Part shown: positions 32,955 through 44,519 of the stretch, piece after piece
How the letters are laid out: every line of letters begins with the position of its first letter
Numbering within the stretch: the stretch's first letter is position 1
DNA from: Eucalyptus grandis
Taxonomy: Eukaryota; Streptophyta; Magnoliopsida; Myrtales; Myrtaceae
Length of the DNA: 64,000 bases
Direction of reading: 5' to 3'
Assembly (NCBI RefSeq): GCF_016545825.1
Contig: NC_052622.1
Span: 12,467,001-12,531,000 of the forward strand
The notes under the pieces: model-generated
The model's database searches: none
What the model was told of the DNA's origin: nothing
What the model saw: the letters and a program-made list of their open reading frames with translations, nothing else
Program-made: the position numbers and the translations under genes

Positions 32955-33200
32955 ATGGAGTCGTTCAACGCCGTGGACACCGAAGCCGAAGAGCACCCCC
33001 ATGACCCCGACTAGCAGGCCCACCACTCGAGTCCTTTCCATGGCGACGCCTTCATGGGCTACGAACCTCGCCTTCGCCCCCACCGACTGACTTCTCCGCC
33101 AACGCTCCCCCTCTGTCTGCTGCGGACGGCGACATCTTCGGGGAAGGGCCCCTACCCTAGTCCTAACTTCATGCGGGGCACTTGTCAACGAGCCGAAGCA
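32955..33200 (+). pseudogene. clathrin light chain pseudogene, first exon
   Basis: ATG at 32955 begins MESFNAVDTEAEEHPHDPD, then a TAG stop at 33009. After it the frame continues as HHSSPFHGDAFMGYEPRL, and in a neighbouring frame FSANAPPLSAADGDIFGEGP. This is the N-terminal region of plant clathrin light chain, the regulatory subunit of clathrin coats, with its typical FMGY(D/E)PRL motif. The stop and the frame changes show inactivation. Its later exons are at 34030-34180, 35185-35223 and 40783-41300, separated by insertions. Confidence 0.8.
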
Positions 33201-33490
33201 TGTGCGAGGCTCGTTGGTTGACATATTCACCAATCATCAAGCGTTCACTTCTATCCCAATGGAAGCACAGACAGCCTTATGGAACGAAGACACCAAGAGG
33301 TGATTCCCAATCCACAGATTCACGGCCTCCGGAAAGGATCCCAGTTCGCTTGCCTCGTCGCGATTCACTCCGTCCTGCCTCTGTCCTACGCTAAGTAACT
33401 TTCCATCCACCAATAGGAGATATCAATGCTTCATGAGAGTGATAAAGATGTCGAATTTTATGTCATTCAACGACTTCTACATGGGAATAA

Positions 33491-33746
33491 AGATGTGTTT
33501 GGTAATATTTCTATTCTTGAAAATAATTTCTATTCAGAAATAGTCTTTTTATTTATTTCTATTCTTAGGAACAAAAAGGTAACTTTTCTTATTTATGGTT
33601 TCTATTCTAAATCCATCTTACAGCTACTTTTCTATTTCGGATAATAGAAAAATTAATAGACGTTAGCAAACTAATATCTATTTATTTTCTATTCCAGAGA
33701 ATAAAAAACAGAAAAATAGGAAAATAAGTGATTACCAAACAAACCC
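33491..33746. mobile_element. short PIF/Harbinger-like MITE in the first clathrin intron
   Basis: The ends share TGTTTGGTAAT (left) and ATTACCAAACA (right). The 256-bp AT-rich body of TTTCTATTCT-type phrases is flanked by TAA on both sides. It has no coding capacity. Confidence 0.6.
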
Positions 33747-34029
33747 TAAGTCTTCATGCGTATAGTTCTATGTAACTTTGAGTAGGAATTATATGGTTTC
33801 TATTCGTATCTGTTGATTTCCATTTGCATTGGTTTAGCAGTAAAAGTTCGTAATAAACCAGGAATGATTTGGTTTCTTGTCTACTTTGACATTTCTGAGG
33901 GAGTTTAATTTCAATGCTCTTATTTTCTGAAAGCATTATTTGATCTTTCTCCTTAGATAGAGATTGCATTTGTAGTACCCTGTGACGATAGTTGCACTTT
34001 TTCCATGGATTTCGTAGATACAAAAACTG

Positions 34030-34180
34030 CAACCACTTCCCAAATGCAGTCGAAATGCCATAAACCTCGAGGAAGAGGAGGAGGAGGAGATGTGGCATCA
34101 GATCATAGCGCTGAAGCCGAAGAATTCGAACAAGTTTTCTATGGGATGTGAAGCTCAACTGAAGGAGAAAGTACTCAGCA
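34030..34180 (+). pseudogene. clathrin light chain pseudogene, second exon
   Basis: The plus strand reads RNAINLEEEEEEEMWHQIIA. After a one-base shift it reads AEAEEFEQVFYGM, then TGA. It matches the coiled-coil segment of plant clathrin light chain (RRQNAI-LEEKE...QIIEEAEEYK...FY) that binds the heavy chain. The frame shift and stop confirm decay. Confidence 0.75.
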
Positions 34181-34201
34181 TTTAGAATGCACCACGTTAT
34201 A

Positions 34202-35138
34202 GGCTGACATGGCATGCTTTTTTTTTTTTGAGGTCCAATCACAAAATGCCACATGTCGATGACGTGGAATAAATAAATAAAATTAAAAATCTCACTCTCT
34301 TGTTTTTCCATTCTTCTACGCCGTCCCCAGCCAATCCGTAGCCATGGTCCTCCGATTTACAGATCTCCGCAAGCACCGGCGACTCCGCCGGTGGCCAGAG
34401 ACCTCGGATTTCCACCGTGAGCTCCGATGACTCCCGCCGACGGCCATGGACCACGGATTTCCAGGTTTCCTCCGGCCACCATGGACCTGGGATTTTCATG
34501 TTTTCGCGAGCACCCAGAACTCCAGATCTGGAAGAACGACATCGACGATGGCCATGGACGAGCGTCGGCATCACTTACTGCTTTCATCTAATCATAAAAA
34601 GAGTTGTTGGATGGATTTGGAGCAGCGCGCACATCCAAATCTGTACAGAGATAATTGATGGCCTTCAAAGATCTCAACTTTGTATTTTTAAGTGATGGAC
34701 CTTCACTCCAGTGTCGTATGCTTCAATGGCTACGCCATTGATAGTCTCAAAGTGAGATTGACTTGAAAGTCTCTACCTTTGCTTGACCGCCTGCGGAAGC
34801 AAACGGACGAGCTGCAAGTTATTGTGGGGTTTGTTCATTCACGAAGGGGTGGCCGCGAGTGACGACGAAGTGGGTTGCTGGCTCGACCATGGACGGGCAA
34901 CGAATGCGAGTCGCCATGACGACAGGGGGGTGGCACGACCACGGACGACTGGCCAGGATGTGGCTCGCGAAACCGCTAGTGACTGCGGATGGAGGAGCGG
35001 GCTGGGACGGACGGAGGGAGGGGAGAGAGAGAGAGAGAGAGAAAGAAAGTGAGAATTTAGATTTTTTTATTTATGTCCGCATCATTGACACGTATCATTT
35101 TTATTGGACTTCAAATAAAAATGCATGCCACGTAAGCC
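34202..35138. mobile_element. long-TIR element with GC-rich core in the clathrin pseudogene
   Basis: The left arm GGCTGACATGGCATGC...GAGGTCCAATC and the inverted right arm GGCTTACGTGGCATGC...GAAGTCCAATA pair over about 100 bp. TA is present on both flanks. The core at 34330-34580 is CCATGG/GATTTCC-rich with repeated GGCCATGGAC phrases, and 35020-35040 is a GA tract. No transposase is present. It sits between clathrin exons 2 and 3. Confidence 0.6.
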
Positions 35139-35184
35139 TAAGACATGGTCATGTATTCTGAGAAAAGCCACTCCTCATTGGGAA

Positions 35185-35223
35185 GCGAACATGGTCGATA
35201 ACGATAACAGGGAAAGAGAGAAG
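35185..35223 (+). pseudogene. clathrin light chain pseudogene, small third exon
   Basis: It reads EANMVDNDNREREK and is followed by a GTAAAAC donor, matching the CETN-V-NREREK segment of plant clathrin light chain. The next exon is beyond the copia element, so that element sits in the intron. Confidence 0.65.
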
Positions 35224-35329
35224 GTAAAACTTCTCTCAGGTAGTCATGATCACTCTTTTCACGTGACTTCATTCTTTACAAAACGCCATGAGAAAATCTT
35301 CGGTAGGTTATCTCGTGAGCATTACTTTA

Positions 35330-35535
35330 TGAAAGAATTTGGGTAGAATATGGTCGAATAGAAAAGATGGAAATTTTACTTTGTATTCAATGCATATTCA
35401 ATGTACATTGTCCTGTATATAATACAATGTGCGTACAAGAAAAGGTAAGTAAATATTCTATAATTGGAATTACAATCGGAATCCAATTGGATCCGATATT
35501 GAATGATCTTGAGAGATGCCGTGTATCTTCCAACA
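35330..35535 (-). repeat. copia 3' LTR
   Basis: It starts TGAAAGAATTTGGG and ends CTTCCAACA, and is paired with the LTR at 40566-40771. Confidence 0.95.
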
Positions 35536-35542
35536 CTCTCCC

Positions 35543-36223
35543 TCAAGCTGGTGGCTTGTATATGTCCAAGACGCCTAACTTGCTCAAAAGATACACGTGC
35601 TGGCTTTGACATAAAGGCTTGGTGAATATGTCCGCTGGCTGTTCTTCTGTTCGGATCCCCAGTGTTTCAATTATCCCTTGTTGGATCTTCTCTCGTGTAA
35701 AATGGCAATCTACTTCTATGTGTTTCGTTCTTTCATGGACTATCGGGTTTGAGGCAAGCTTTATGGCTGCATCGTTATCACAAAACAATTTGGTTGGTCC
35801 TTCAAGCTGCACTCCAAGATCTCGAAGCAATCCACGTAACCACACTACTTCACATGTTGTTTTTGCTATAGCTTGATATTATGCTTCTGCTGAGGATAAC
35901 GAGACAGTCGGTTGCTTCTTCGTCTTCCATGAAAGTAAAGAATCCCCTAACTTGATACAGAAACCTATTATTGACCTTCTGCTCATCGGACATGTCGCAT
36001 AATCTGCATCACAATATGCAGTCATCTTCATATCACATTTCTTGGAGAGAAGAATCCCAAGGCCTGGGCATTTCTTCAAATACTTGACCACTTTGAGTGA
36101 TGCATTCATGTGAGACTGCTTTGGATTGTGCATGAACTGGCTAAGTGTCTGCACAACATAACTGATGTTTGGCCTGGTCATGGTCAAATAAATAAGTTTC
36201 CCAACAAGTTTTTGATAACTCAT
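35543..36223 (-). pseudogene. copia RNase H
   Basis: 35879-36223 reads MSYQKLVGKLIYLTMTRPNI and YCDADYATCPMSRRSI and ends KKQPTVSLSSAEA. 35543-35845 continues LFCDNDAAIKLASNP and HIEVDCHFTREKI. The break between them at about 35850-35880 replaces the usual SSAEAEY joint with a stop. Confidence 0.88.
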
Positions 36224-36271
36224 TGGATCTCTCAGTGTAGGATCAGCTTCTTGAGAGATTCCAGCATCATA

Positions 36272-37055
36272 CTATGCCGTGGTCAATTTGATATTTTGCT
36301 CGATTGGAATTACAGCCGGCCTACACCCTGATAATCCAGCTTCTAATATGATTTCCAAGGCAAATTTTCTCTGGCTAAGAGATATTCCTTGGCTTGAACG
36401 AGCAATTTCTATTCCAAGGAAATACTTTGGTGACCCTAAATCTTTAATGTGAAAAGTGGAGTGCAAGTATTGCTTGAAACTATTGATAGCTGCCTCATCA
36501 TTTCCATGATCAATATATCATCTACATATATCATTAAATATATAGATGACATACCTTTGGTCCATGTGAAGACAGCATAATCGAACTTGGATTGTCGAAA
36601 CCCGGCAGCAATCAGGGACTCAGAGAATTTTGCATACCATTGTCTAGATGCTGCTTGAGCCCATATAAGGATTTGCGGAGACGACACACTTTATCCTCCC
36701 CCTGTCTCTGTAAACCTGGTGGTATGTCCATATAGATTTCTTCATCCAGATCTCCATGTAAGAAAGCGTTATGGACATCCATTTGGTGTAGTGGCCAGTC
36801 TTGATAAGCTGCAACTGAAAGGAATGACCGGACCGTAGCATCTTTGGCAACTGTGGAGAAGGTCTCATGATAATCAAAACCTTCCTTTTGTGTAAAGCCC
36901 TTTGCCACTAACCGTGCCTTGTACCTTTCAACAGAACCATCAGCTCGGTATTTGATTTTGTAGACCCACTTGCATCCTATAGGCTTGCGATGTGGAGGCA
37001 GACTGACAAGATCCCATGTCTGGTTATTTATCAGTGCTTGTAATTCTGATTCCAT
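36272..37055 (-). pseudogene. copia reverse transcriptase, frame-shifted
   Basis: Three overlapping frames cover the domain. 36612-37055 has [31 protein letters not shown] and [12 protein letters not shown]. 36436-36687 has [12 protein letters not shown] and the catalytic YVDDIL. 36272-36466 has FHIKDLGSPKYFLGIEIAR. The first breaks inside YGLKQ, exactly where the second begins, which shows an indel. Confidence 0.9.
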
Positions 37056-37232
37056 AGCCTTCTGCCATCGTGGATTAGTGCTTGCTTCATGATAGGTTGA
37101 AGGTTCTCGTTCTTCAGAAATCTGAGCAATGCAACATCAATGCTCCTCAGATAATCGATCGAAGGAGACATAAGAGGAAACATGAAAGAGAATACCTGGT
37201 GAATTCCTTACTCCACATACGTAATCCTTGGT

Positions 37233-38951
37233 CTAGGTTGGGGGACGCGTGGCTCGCCCTGATCTTCTTGGCTGGATGGCCTCAGAAGAGGATTGAAGCG
37301 CTGGAGTTTCCATAAGATTTTCAGAAGGAGATTCTGATGCAATCTCTTCTCCCAGGTGTTGATCCATGTCTTCTTCTAAAGGTGTTGTGCCCATAGTGTA
37401 AATAGCATCAGTTCCTGTATTGTCTGGATAAGGAACCAGAAAATATCCCTGATCATTATGTGGCTCTTCCATATGAGGAGGTTCAGAATGTCGATGTCTC
37501 TGCGCATCTGATTCCTGGATAGAGAAAGGAAACGAATCTTCTTGAAACTGAACATCTCTGTTGATGAAGAAGTCGCTTGTGGACGGGTCAAATACTCGAT
37601 ATCCTTTTTGTAGAGTCGCATACCCCATGAATATGCAACGGCGAGCCCGTGGACCCATCTTATCCTTGGGTCCAACTATAGAAGCGTAACACAAACATCC
37701 AAAAATTCTTAGATGATCAAGATATGGCTTCTTCCCAAAAAGAAGTTCAAAAGGACTTCGACCATTAAGGACCTTAGTCGGCATACGGTTAATTAGATAT
37801 GCTGCAGTCAATACACATTCTCCCCAAAAAATATCTGGAATAGAACCCTGAAATTTTAAGGCTCGGGCAACTTCCAACAAGTGACGATGTTTCCTTTCCA
37901 CCACTCCATTTTGTTGTGGTGTGTAAGTACAAGAGCTCTCATGTAGGATCCCTTGAGATGTCAGCAAGGACATACACTCATAATTGAAGAATTCTCTTCC
38001 ATTGTCTGTCCTAATTTTTTTGATAGATTTTCCAAATTGAGTTTTTGCCAGGGAAAGGAAAGTCTTTAAATGTGACACGACTTGACTTTTAGATTGCATA
38101 AGGAAAATCCATGTGGCTCTCAAATGGTCATCCACAATGGTGAGAAAGAAACGAGAACCATCATGATTCAGTGTATGGTATGGTCCCCAAACATCGATGT
38201 GAAGCAAAGAGAGAATATCAGCCGCACGATTTTTACTTAATGGAAAGGAATTGCGTGATTGTTTCGCAAGTGGACAAATGTGACATTGAGGATATGGGAA
38301 TAATGAACTGTGACCCAATCTGGAATGGGAAATGAAATTTTTATCACTGGTAGTCAAATTACACAATGATTTATTATAAGGAAAAACATCTAAATTCTTG
38401 GCCGAACTTCTCCAGAAAAATAGTCCTTCAAATAGATCACCCCATCCTATCAGTTTCCCAGTCAAAGGGGCCTGAAAATGACAACCATGAACATTGAAGG
38501 AAATTTGACATGAATTTTCCTTACAGGCTCTAGACACATATATAAGATTGAACTGGAATTCAAGGATATAAAGGACATTTGTGAGAGTGATTTCAAGACT
38601 AAGATTGACTGACCTAGTTATAGTGACATTAGCAATGCTTCCATTTGGTAATTGCACTATAATAGGACTATCTAACTTATCATTAACAGTAGCAAATAAT
38701 CCCTTCTCACACGCAATATGATCACTGGCTCTAGAATCAACTATCCAAGTACTTCTCGATATATTATTCAATTGGCAATGAGAAATACCTGTAAAGATGC
38801 TTCCTTTCTTTTGAACATCCAATTTTTGCAGTGTTTGCATCAATTGTTCATATTCTCCATGAGAGATGGGTTGATTTGAAACACCTTGTCTAGTAAGCCG
38901 GTATCTTTGCCGTTGAAATTTCCCTCCCCTTTTTTTCTCCAGGTCTCCCAT
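37233..38951 (-). pseudogene. copia protease-integrase
   Basis: A frame of 572 codons contains the protease site as WIVDSRASDHI, where copia proteases have D-S/T-G-A-S, so the catalytic glycine is arginine here. The integrase zinc-binding part (HSRLGHSS...CHICPLAKQ) follows. The DDE core follows with LHIDVWGP, TDNGREF and QQNGVVERKHRHLLEVAR, giving D, D and E residues. The C-terminal proline/acidic linker runs to PRRSGRATRPP, where reverse transcriptase would start. Confidence 0.9.
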
Positions 38952-39326
38952 GTAATTTCCAGCAATTTTCTATAGTGTGGTGGGGGCGTCTGCAAAATTC
39001 ACAATATAATTTTCCTTTGCCCTTTGAATTTGGTCCAAAATAATTAGGCCCATAATTGCTTGGCCCAATGAGTTTGGTCCGTAATTCTTCGAAGCGGACC
39101 CAAAGGAATTAGGCCCATGTTGAGTCAGCCCATAAGGCTTTGAAAATTCCCCGCCGTTGGATCCTTTAATGAGGAGTCCATCTTCACCGTCCAGATCTCC
39201 ATAGTTGCGCGCACCTTTTGGACCGTCCAATCGTTGCATGCGATCGTGGCCATCCGTTGCAGTCCCTTTAAAGGGCCTCTGTTCCGCGAACCCTAGGTTC
39301 GATTCGCGTCTTCTTTGTGAACCCCT

Positions 39327-40181
39327 TTATGCTCTTGCGGTAAGAGCTAGGGTTTCCGCCCCCTTTCCCTCCATCGATGCAAGCCTCTGGTTTTCTTCTT
39401 GCACAGCGAGTTGAAATATACGCCCGATTGAAGGCGCAGGCTCCATCGCGAGAATTTGTGACCTGAAATGGAGGTAAGAATCATTGAGGATGAGTAGGAA
39501 ACGAGTCGCCTTCTCTCTGTCTCTCATCTCCTTGTACTGTTGAAGGGTGGCTTCGGCTCCATTGAGTTTTTCCTCCGCTGCCTCAAGCTCATTCCAGAGA
39601 GCCGACAACTTGTTGAAGTACGTTGTCACCGACGTGTTTCCTTGCTTCAGTTCGGATAGGGCTTGATGGAGCGAAAATTTTTTCGCCCGATCTAGTTTTC
39701 CGTACATCTCTCTTATATTATCCCAAAATGTTTTGGAATCCTCTGTCAGAGGCAACCCAGCTGCTATTTCTAGGCTGACGTAGTTGTCGGTCCACGTTCT
39801 TACCAACTGGTTGCATTTTTTCCATTGTCGCGCTAATTTTTCCTCAGTTGGAACCGGGATGGTTCCGTCGATGAATCCCTCCTTATCCTTTGTTATGAGG
39901 GCTCGACGGAATTCCCATGCCCAATTTGAGTAATTTTCAGGTCCTATGAAAGGGTGGCTGATTAGCCGCAACTCAGGTCCGTCGGTGTTGGAGACGTACA
40001 GCACGTCGCCGAGTTCTGGGCGACCCACGGCGGCCGCGAAGGGAAAGGGTACAAATCCTGTTGGAAAACCGGGATTATTTGAGGACTGACCCATATTCGA
40101 ACTTCCTAATCCGCCCGTCTGCTCAAGGCCGGTGGCTGAGCCTGCTCCGGTATCGGTAGGTAGGCCTCCATCGACCTGCAC
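39327..40181 (-). pseudogene. copia gag
   Basis: The frame of 284 codons holds NYSNWAWEFRRALITKDKEG, KTFWDNIREMYGKLDRAKKF and VTTYFNKLSALWNELEAAEE, the UBN2/Retrotran_gag arrangement of copia capsids. The zinc knuckle lies downstream in other frames near 38960-39000 (EFCRRPHHTIENCWKLHG), so the gag C-terminus is frame-shifted from the capsid part. Confidence 0.85.
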
Positions 40182-40565
40182 GCCTTGGTAGCCCGGCTGT
40201 GATGTACCTAGGTTTAGTCCTTGGATCCATGGGTAAGGTGTCCACTGATAAGGATACCCCGAAAGAGGTAGCCCTGGATTGAACTAAGCCGGAATCTGTT
40301 GCCACGGTGTATGTCCAGACATGGAGATGACAACGGATGGATCTGATGGTGCTACGTTCCTTTCTGATTGATCTTCAGTGGGCGAGGTAAGCTCTTGTGG
40401 GTCTGTCATGATGAAGTCTGTTCTGCAGATGAATACAGAAGGGAATTCTTTCCAGACGTTGTTCTGTTTTGCGAATGTTGCAGCAACAAGAACAGAAAAG
40501 GATTGGAAGGCAATTCGATCAACAATGCGGAAGCTAGATTGGGATCATAAGCTGCTCTGATACCA

Positions 40566-40771
40566 TGAAAGAATTTGGGTAGAATATGGTCGAATAGAAA
40601 AGATGGAAATTTTACTTTGAATTCAATGCATATTCAATTTACATTGTCCTATATATAATATAATGTGCGTACAAGAAAAGGTAAGTAAATATTCTATAAT
40701 TGGAATTACAATCGGAATCCAATTGGATCCGATATTGAATGATCCTGAGAGATGCCGCGTATCTTCCAACA
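40566..40771 (-). repeat. copia 5' LTR
   Basis: It is 206 bp and the partner of 35330-35535, adjoining the tRNA-Met primer-binding site. In the minus-strand sense it is the promoter-bearing LTR. Confidence 0.95.
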
Positions 40772-40782
40772 CTTTATTCTCC

Positions 40783-41300
40783 GTCAATTGTACGTGGCCG
40801 ACCGAGAGAAGTTCCGCAAGGAAGCCGACAAGCGTTGCTGGAAAGCCATAGCTAAGAGCCTGAGATCATCCCTCGAGAAGTTCCAAACATAGAGAAGGGA
40901 GGGAAGAGGGACGCCGAGAAGAAGCCCTCGGTGAGTCGGTGGAGGTCGTTCGGGGCCGGCGGGAAAGCCAACCGATCTTTCGAGAATGAGGCAGGTTTAG
41001 TTCAAGCTGAAATAGCACCCTCCGCCTCACACGATGCCTCCCCCATCACCACCGCCCACGAAAGATGAGAAGGAGAAGGACTTAAAAGGAAGGGAGCAAG
41101 GACGAAAAGAGTGGGATAATTCCTACAGTTGCCCCATCTAGTGATGTTCTGGCAAAAGGTCTTTGCAGAGAAACCGGCCGCAGAGAAGCGGTGAACCCCC
41201 AAAGTCACGCCCGATGGTGGTGACCCCGAGAAACAGAGGTTCATGAAGCCCCTAAGGGAGAAAAAGCTGCTGAATCGGGGGCAGTCACTACCGAGTGATC
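40783..41300 (+). pseudogene. clathrin light chain pseudogene, last exon
   Basis: From about 40795 the plus strand reads LYVADREKFRKEADKRCWKA. In shifted frames it reads EVPNIEKGGKRDAEKKPSVS and then KPTDLSRMRQV, a stop, FKLK, a stop and HPPPHTMPPPSPPPTKDEKE. The order is exactly that of the C-terminus of plant clathrin light chain. In-frame stops lie at 40998 and 41013. The final proline- and lysine-rich tail is not maintained. Confidence 0.85.
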
Positions 41301-41309
41301 CAACTTTTC

Positions 41310-41870
41310 CATTCTCTTTCTTATTTGATTGACTTTCTTTCTCTTCTTTTGGTTAATTTGAGTGCTTACTAGCTACCTCACAGTGAAGAATAAGCACAAC
41401 TTCTCGTAGATGCCTCGGAGCAGAGTGAAGGGCAAAGCTTTTAATCCAAACACGCTACGGGTTTTACGATGTTTAGGTGGGAAATAACCTTGACTGCTTT
41501 CTTCACACGATCTATTCTTATTCACTAGCTTAGATGATTTATCCCTTTATGTTACCGGTATAACTCTGTGAGCAGAAGATAATTTAATTTAATAGACCAG
41601 ATTGTCGCTCTAGGATGCCTTTTGCCCGTCCTTGTCATGGCCCCTTTTGTTAAATATGGAAACACCAATCTTGCCTTCTTGACATTGGCCTTTCACCAAG
41701 CGAACATTACTAAATGATGCTGGATTGGAAAAAGAAAAATCCTTTCAACTAGCTTGAATTTGTCTTTCGAACTATGATAGCTATAGCTAGTCCTAATGCT
41801 ATCAAAGTTATCCTTCCCTTGGCCCAATTTTCCAGTGAAGATATTTTGTGCCCTTGACAACTAAGGCCTT
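41310..41870. other. intergenic DNA, nothing recognised
   Basis: There is no supported gene or clear repeat. Confidence 0.5.
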
Positions 41871-41874
41871 GTTT

Positions 41875-42780
41875 GGTAACATGCCAAACAGTGGCGATTC
41901 TGATTTTTATTCCTAGAATCGAGTTTTGGACGAGAATCGCGTTTGGTAAAAATTTTGTTCCCGGGAACAAATTTGTTCCCGAGAATCGGTTTGGGAGTAG
42001 ATTTGAGAATAAAAAAGTTGATTCCCGCGTCCGAGAATCAAAAAAAGAATCAACACAATAAAACTCTTATTCTTTCCTTCCGTCATCTCGCGACTATCGC
42101 CCGCCGCCGTCCGCCGTCGCCTGCCACCGCTCGCCGTCGTTCGCCGCCGTCCGCCGCCGCCCGCCGCCAGTCTGGTGAGCTCGCCGGAGGCTCATCGGCC
42201 AGGGCGAGGTCCGGCGAGCTCGCCGGAGGCTCGCCCGGCCACCGACGAGCCTCGCCGGGGCTGGGCGAGGCTGCCTAGTCACCGGCCGGGCTCGCCTAGC
42301 CTGACTGGTGGCCAGGCGGGCCTCGCTTAGCCCCGGTGAGCCTTGCCTAGCCCCGGTGAGGCATGCCTGTCCACCGGCGATGCTCGGCCGACGAGGGCCA
42401 GCCTCGCCGAGGGCCGGCGAAGCTCGGTGGTCGGCGGCCCTCGTCCGGCCGGTCGCCGGTTCGACGACCGACCACAAGAAGAAGAAGAAAAATAGGAGAA
42501 AAAGGAAAAAAAAAAAAGAAAAAACGAAAAAAGGTAAAAAAAAAAAAAAGGTAAAAAAAAAAGAAAAGAAAAAAAGTAAAAAAGTAGAAAAATTATTTAA
42601 AAATAAAAAAAATAATAATTTGAAACAGAATCAATGAACACGTTATCAAATGCAATTCTATTCCGGTATCAATGAACACGTTATCAAATGCAACTCGGAA
42701 TCGGTTCCCGGGAACAATAAAAAATAATCATTTCTTGTTAGAATCGGTTCCTGGGAACAGAATCATTGCCAAATGTGCCC
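41875..42780. mobile_element. PIF/Harbinger-like element with GC-rich core
   Basis: The ends GGCCTTGTTTGGTAAC and, inverted, GGGCACATTTGGCAAT are flanked by TAA (41872-41874 and 42781-42783). Both arms carry GAATCGGTTCCCGGGAACA-like sub-repeats. The core at 42090-42470 is built of CGCCGCCGTCC and GGCGAGGCTCGCC repeats, then a G/A and A-rich tract to 42620. Open frames in the core are repeat artefacts. The element sits at the 3' end of the ankyrin pseudogene. Confidence 0.7.
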
Positions 42781-42784
42781 TAAG

Positions 42785-44470
42785 CCAACTCCAAGCCACT
42801 AGGCTGAGTGTACATCTCAGCCCCCTCGAGTCTTCACATTGAGATATCCTCCTCTCTTCGTCAGTGTCGGCACAGTTTCGATCAAAACTTCCTGTCCCAT
42901 TAAGAGCAGTCAAGATTAGGTAGTAGGAGATATGGCGAAGGTAAGTTAGATTCAATCTGAGTAGCGCATAGAACATAGCTTGAAGAGTCAAGATGATGCT
43001 TATGTAAATGACACTCATAACCAAAGTAGCATTCACGAGCCGGCTGAGTTTGCTGACGATCATGTACAAGCCTGCTGTGAATGTGGGGACATTCGGGAGC
43101 TGCCAACATTGGCAATACCATGGTTCCATATGTAAATGGCGCCGCTTGAGGGTCATTGATTTGTGCATAGAGGAGCATGACGACCATGACCATCAAGTTG
43201 AACATGGAGAGGGTAGTGCATGCAGAGAATACATGGAACGCGGTCTTCTTCAATGCTGTAGCAATGCCATGGTCTATTTTTGCGCTAGAACCTTTATAAC
43301 CTCCTGGAACTGCCAGACCAGTGGTGAAAGTCACAGTGGACATGAGTTGCCAAGAGCAAGCAGGCGTTTACTGGTCCTCCATGAAGTCTCCTCTTGGAGT
43401 CTGGATTTGTCCCACTACAATGTAATGCTCTCGCTCAGGCATAAACATGACCAAATCTCTACTTTCGGGTGTTAGAGTCTATCATGGCAGTGAAGGAAAA
43501 GACATTGTGCTATGTCTATGTGTGTACAGCTCATAATATTATTTACTAGTGGTATTCGTTGCTAATTGCCATATATGACTTTGAATCAGATTTCAGTTGC
43601 ATATATCGCTAGATCATACGTCGCCTAAGAAAAGCGTGTGTTTTGCACTGGCTGCGGATATTGTAGAAATGATCATACCTTTTGGTAGGGATAGCCCGTT
43701 TTCAAGTGCTCCTGGGCAATGTCCAGTGCTGTGAAGCTTGTCTTAGTCACCACCTTGAGATTAGCTCTTGTATCCCTCGAGAGAAGGAACAAAATCTTAG
43801 ATTGCCAATGCATTGTGGCCCCCAATGGAGTGATGTATTCCCATCACTGTCCCTTTAAATCACAAGCTTCTCTGCTTTGGGACTTCTGAGTATGTATTCC
43901 ATGGTTGAGTATATGCCATACTTTGCTGTAACATGCAGAATGTTGCAAGTGACGTGAATCGGAAGATTGCCATCTCAGTCATCCTTGATAGCGCTAGTGG
44001 TCGATTTTCTCAGCATAAACTGAACTCCGTCACCGTGATCAAGATAATGCTGCTAAATGTAGCTGATGGCGTTTGTAATTTGCGTCATCTCTCGAATGGA
44101 AAAGCTCCTCCTTCCTTTCTGCCATCTCTTTCAGCAGACTGGCGTTAAAGGCGCTGAGGATCCCAATGACCATGACTGATGGTTTACTTTCTTAGGTGAT
44201 AATGAATATGCAGGAACTTATGCTAATTCTTTTTCATGCAGATACAGCCTGAGTTTTTTCTTAACCTTGGACCAGTGCTTGCAACGACAACATCTCATTT
44301 CGGAACTTGAAACTGAAGTTAACCAGTGGCACAGCAGGGGACATGCCCTGAATCCTTGATGGACCAAATGGAACGGCGAAAGAAGGTGTGTGGATCTCCA
44401 GGTGCTCGGCTTCGACTGCCAAATACAACCGGGAACTTTCCTTCCTTGTTTGCCCAATGCAGAGCACCGA
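42785..44470 (-). pseudogene. ankyrin/PGG pseudogene 2
   Basis: On the minus strand the PGG domain reads MSTVTFTTGLAVPGGYKGS, then HVFSACTTLSMFNLMVMVV, with a frame break near 43090 before the last two membrane segments (TLVMSVIYISIILTLQAMF). Ankyrin remnants upstream include SDGNTSLHWG after frame repair (about 43845), LLSRDTRANLKVVTK and, at about 44400, LYLAVEAEHLEI followed by RIQGMSPAVP. Several frame shifts and stops occur, and the first ankyrin exon is not found. It belongs to the same family as the intact gene at 17.3-19.9 kb. Confidence 0.8.
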
Positions 44471-44519
44471 ACGACAGAGAGACCATTCGCCACAGCTTTA
44501 GGGGTGAGTGGTTCTGACC

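Larger units (their letters stand above)
35330..40771 (-). mobile_element. Ty1-copia LTR retrotransposon, full length, inactivated
   Basis: Two 206-bp LTRs (35330-35535 and 40566-40771) begin TG and end CA and differ at about six positions by eye. The 5-bp flanks are CTTTA on both sides. On the minus strand the 5' LTR is followed without a gap by TGGTATCAGAGCAG (40552-40565), complementary to initiator tRNA-Met. A purine tract TTGAGGGAGAG precedes the 3' LTR. The order gag, protease, integrase, reverse transcriptase, RNase H is that of copia. The frame is broken several times, so the element cannot move by itself. It was inserted in an intron of the clathrin light chain pseudogene. Confidence 0.95.

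Noticed and set aside
42094..42637. Several GC-rich open frames on both strands
   Set aside because: They are made of GGCGAGG/CCGCCG repeats in the core of a PIF-like element and run into poly-lysine from an A-rich tract.
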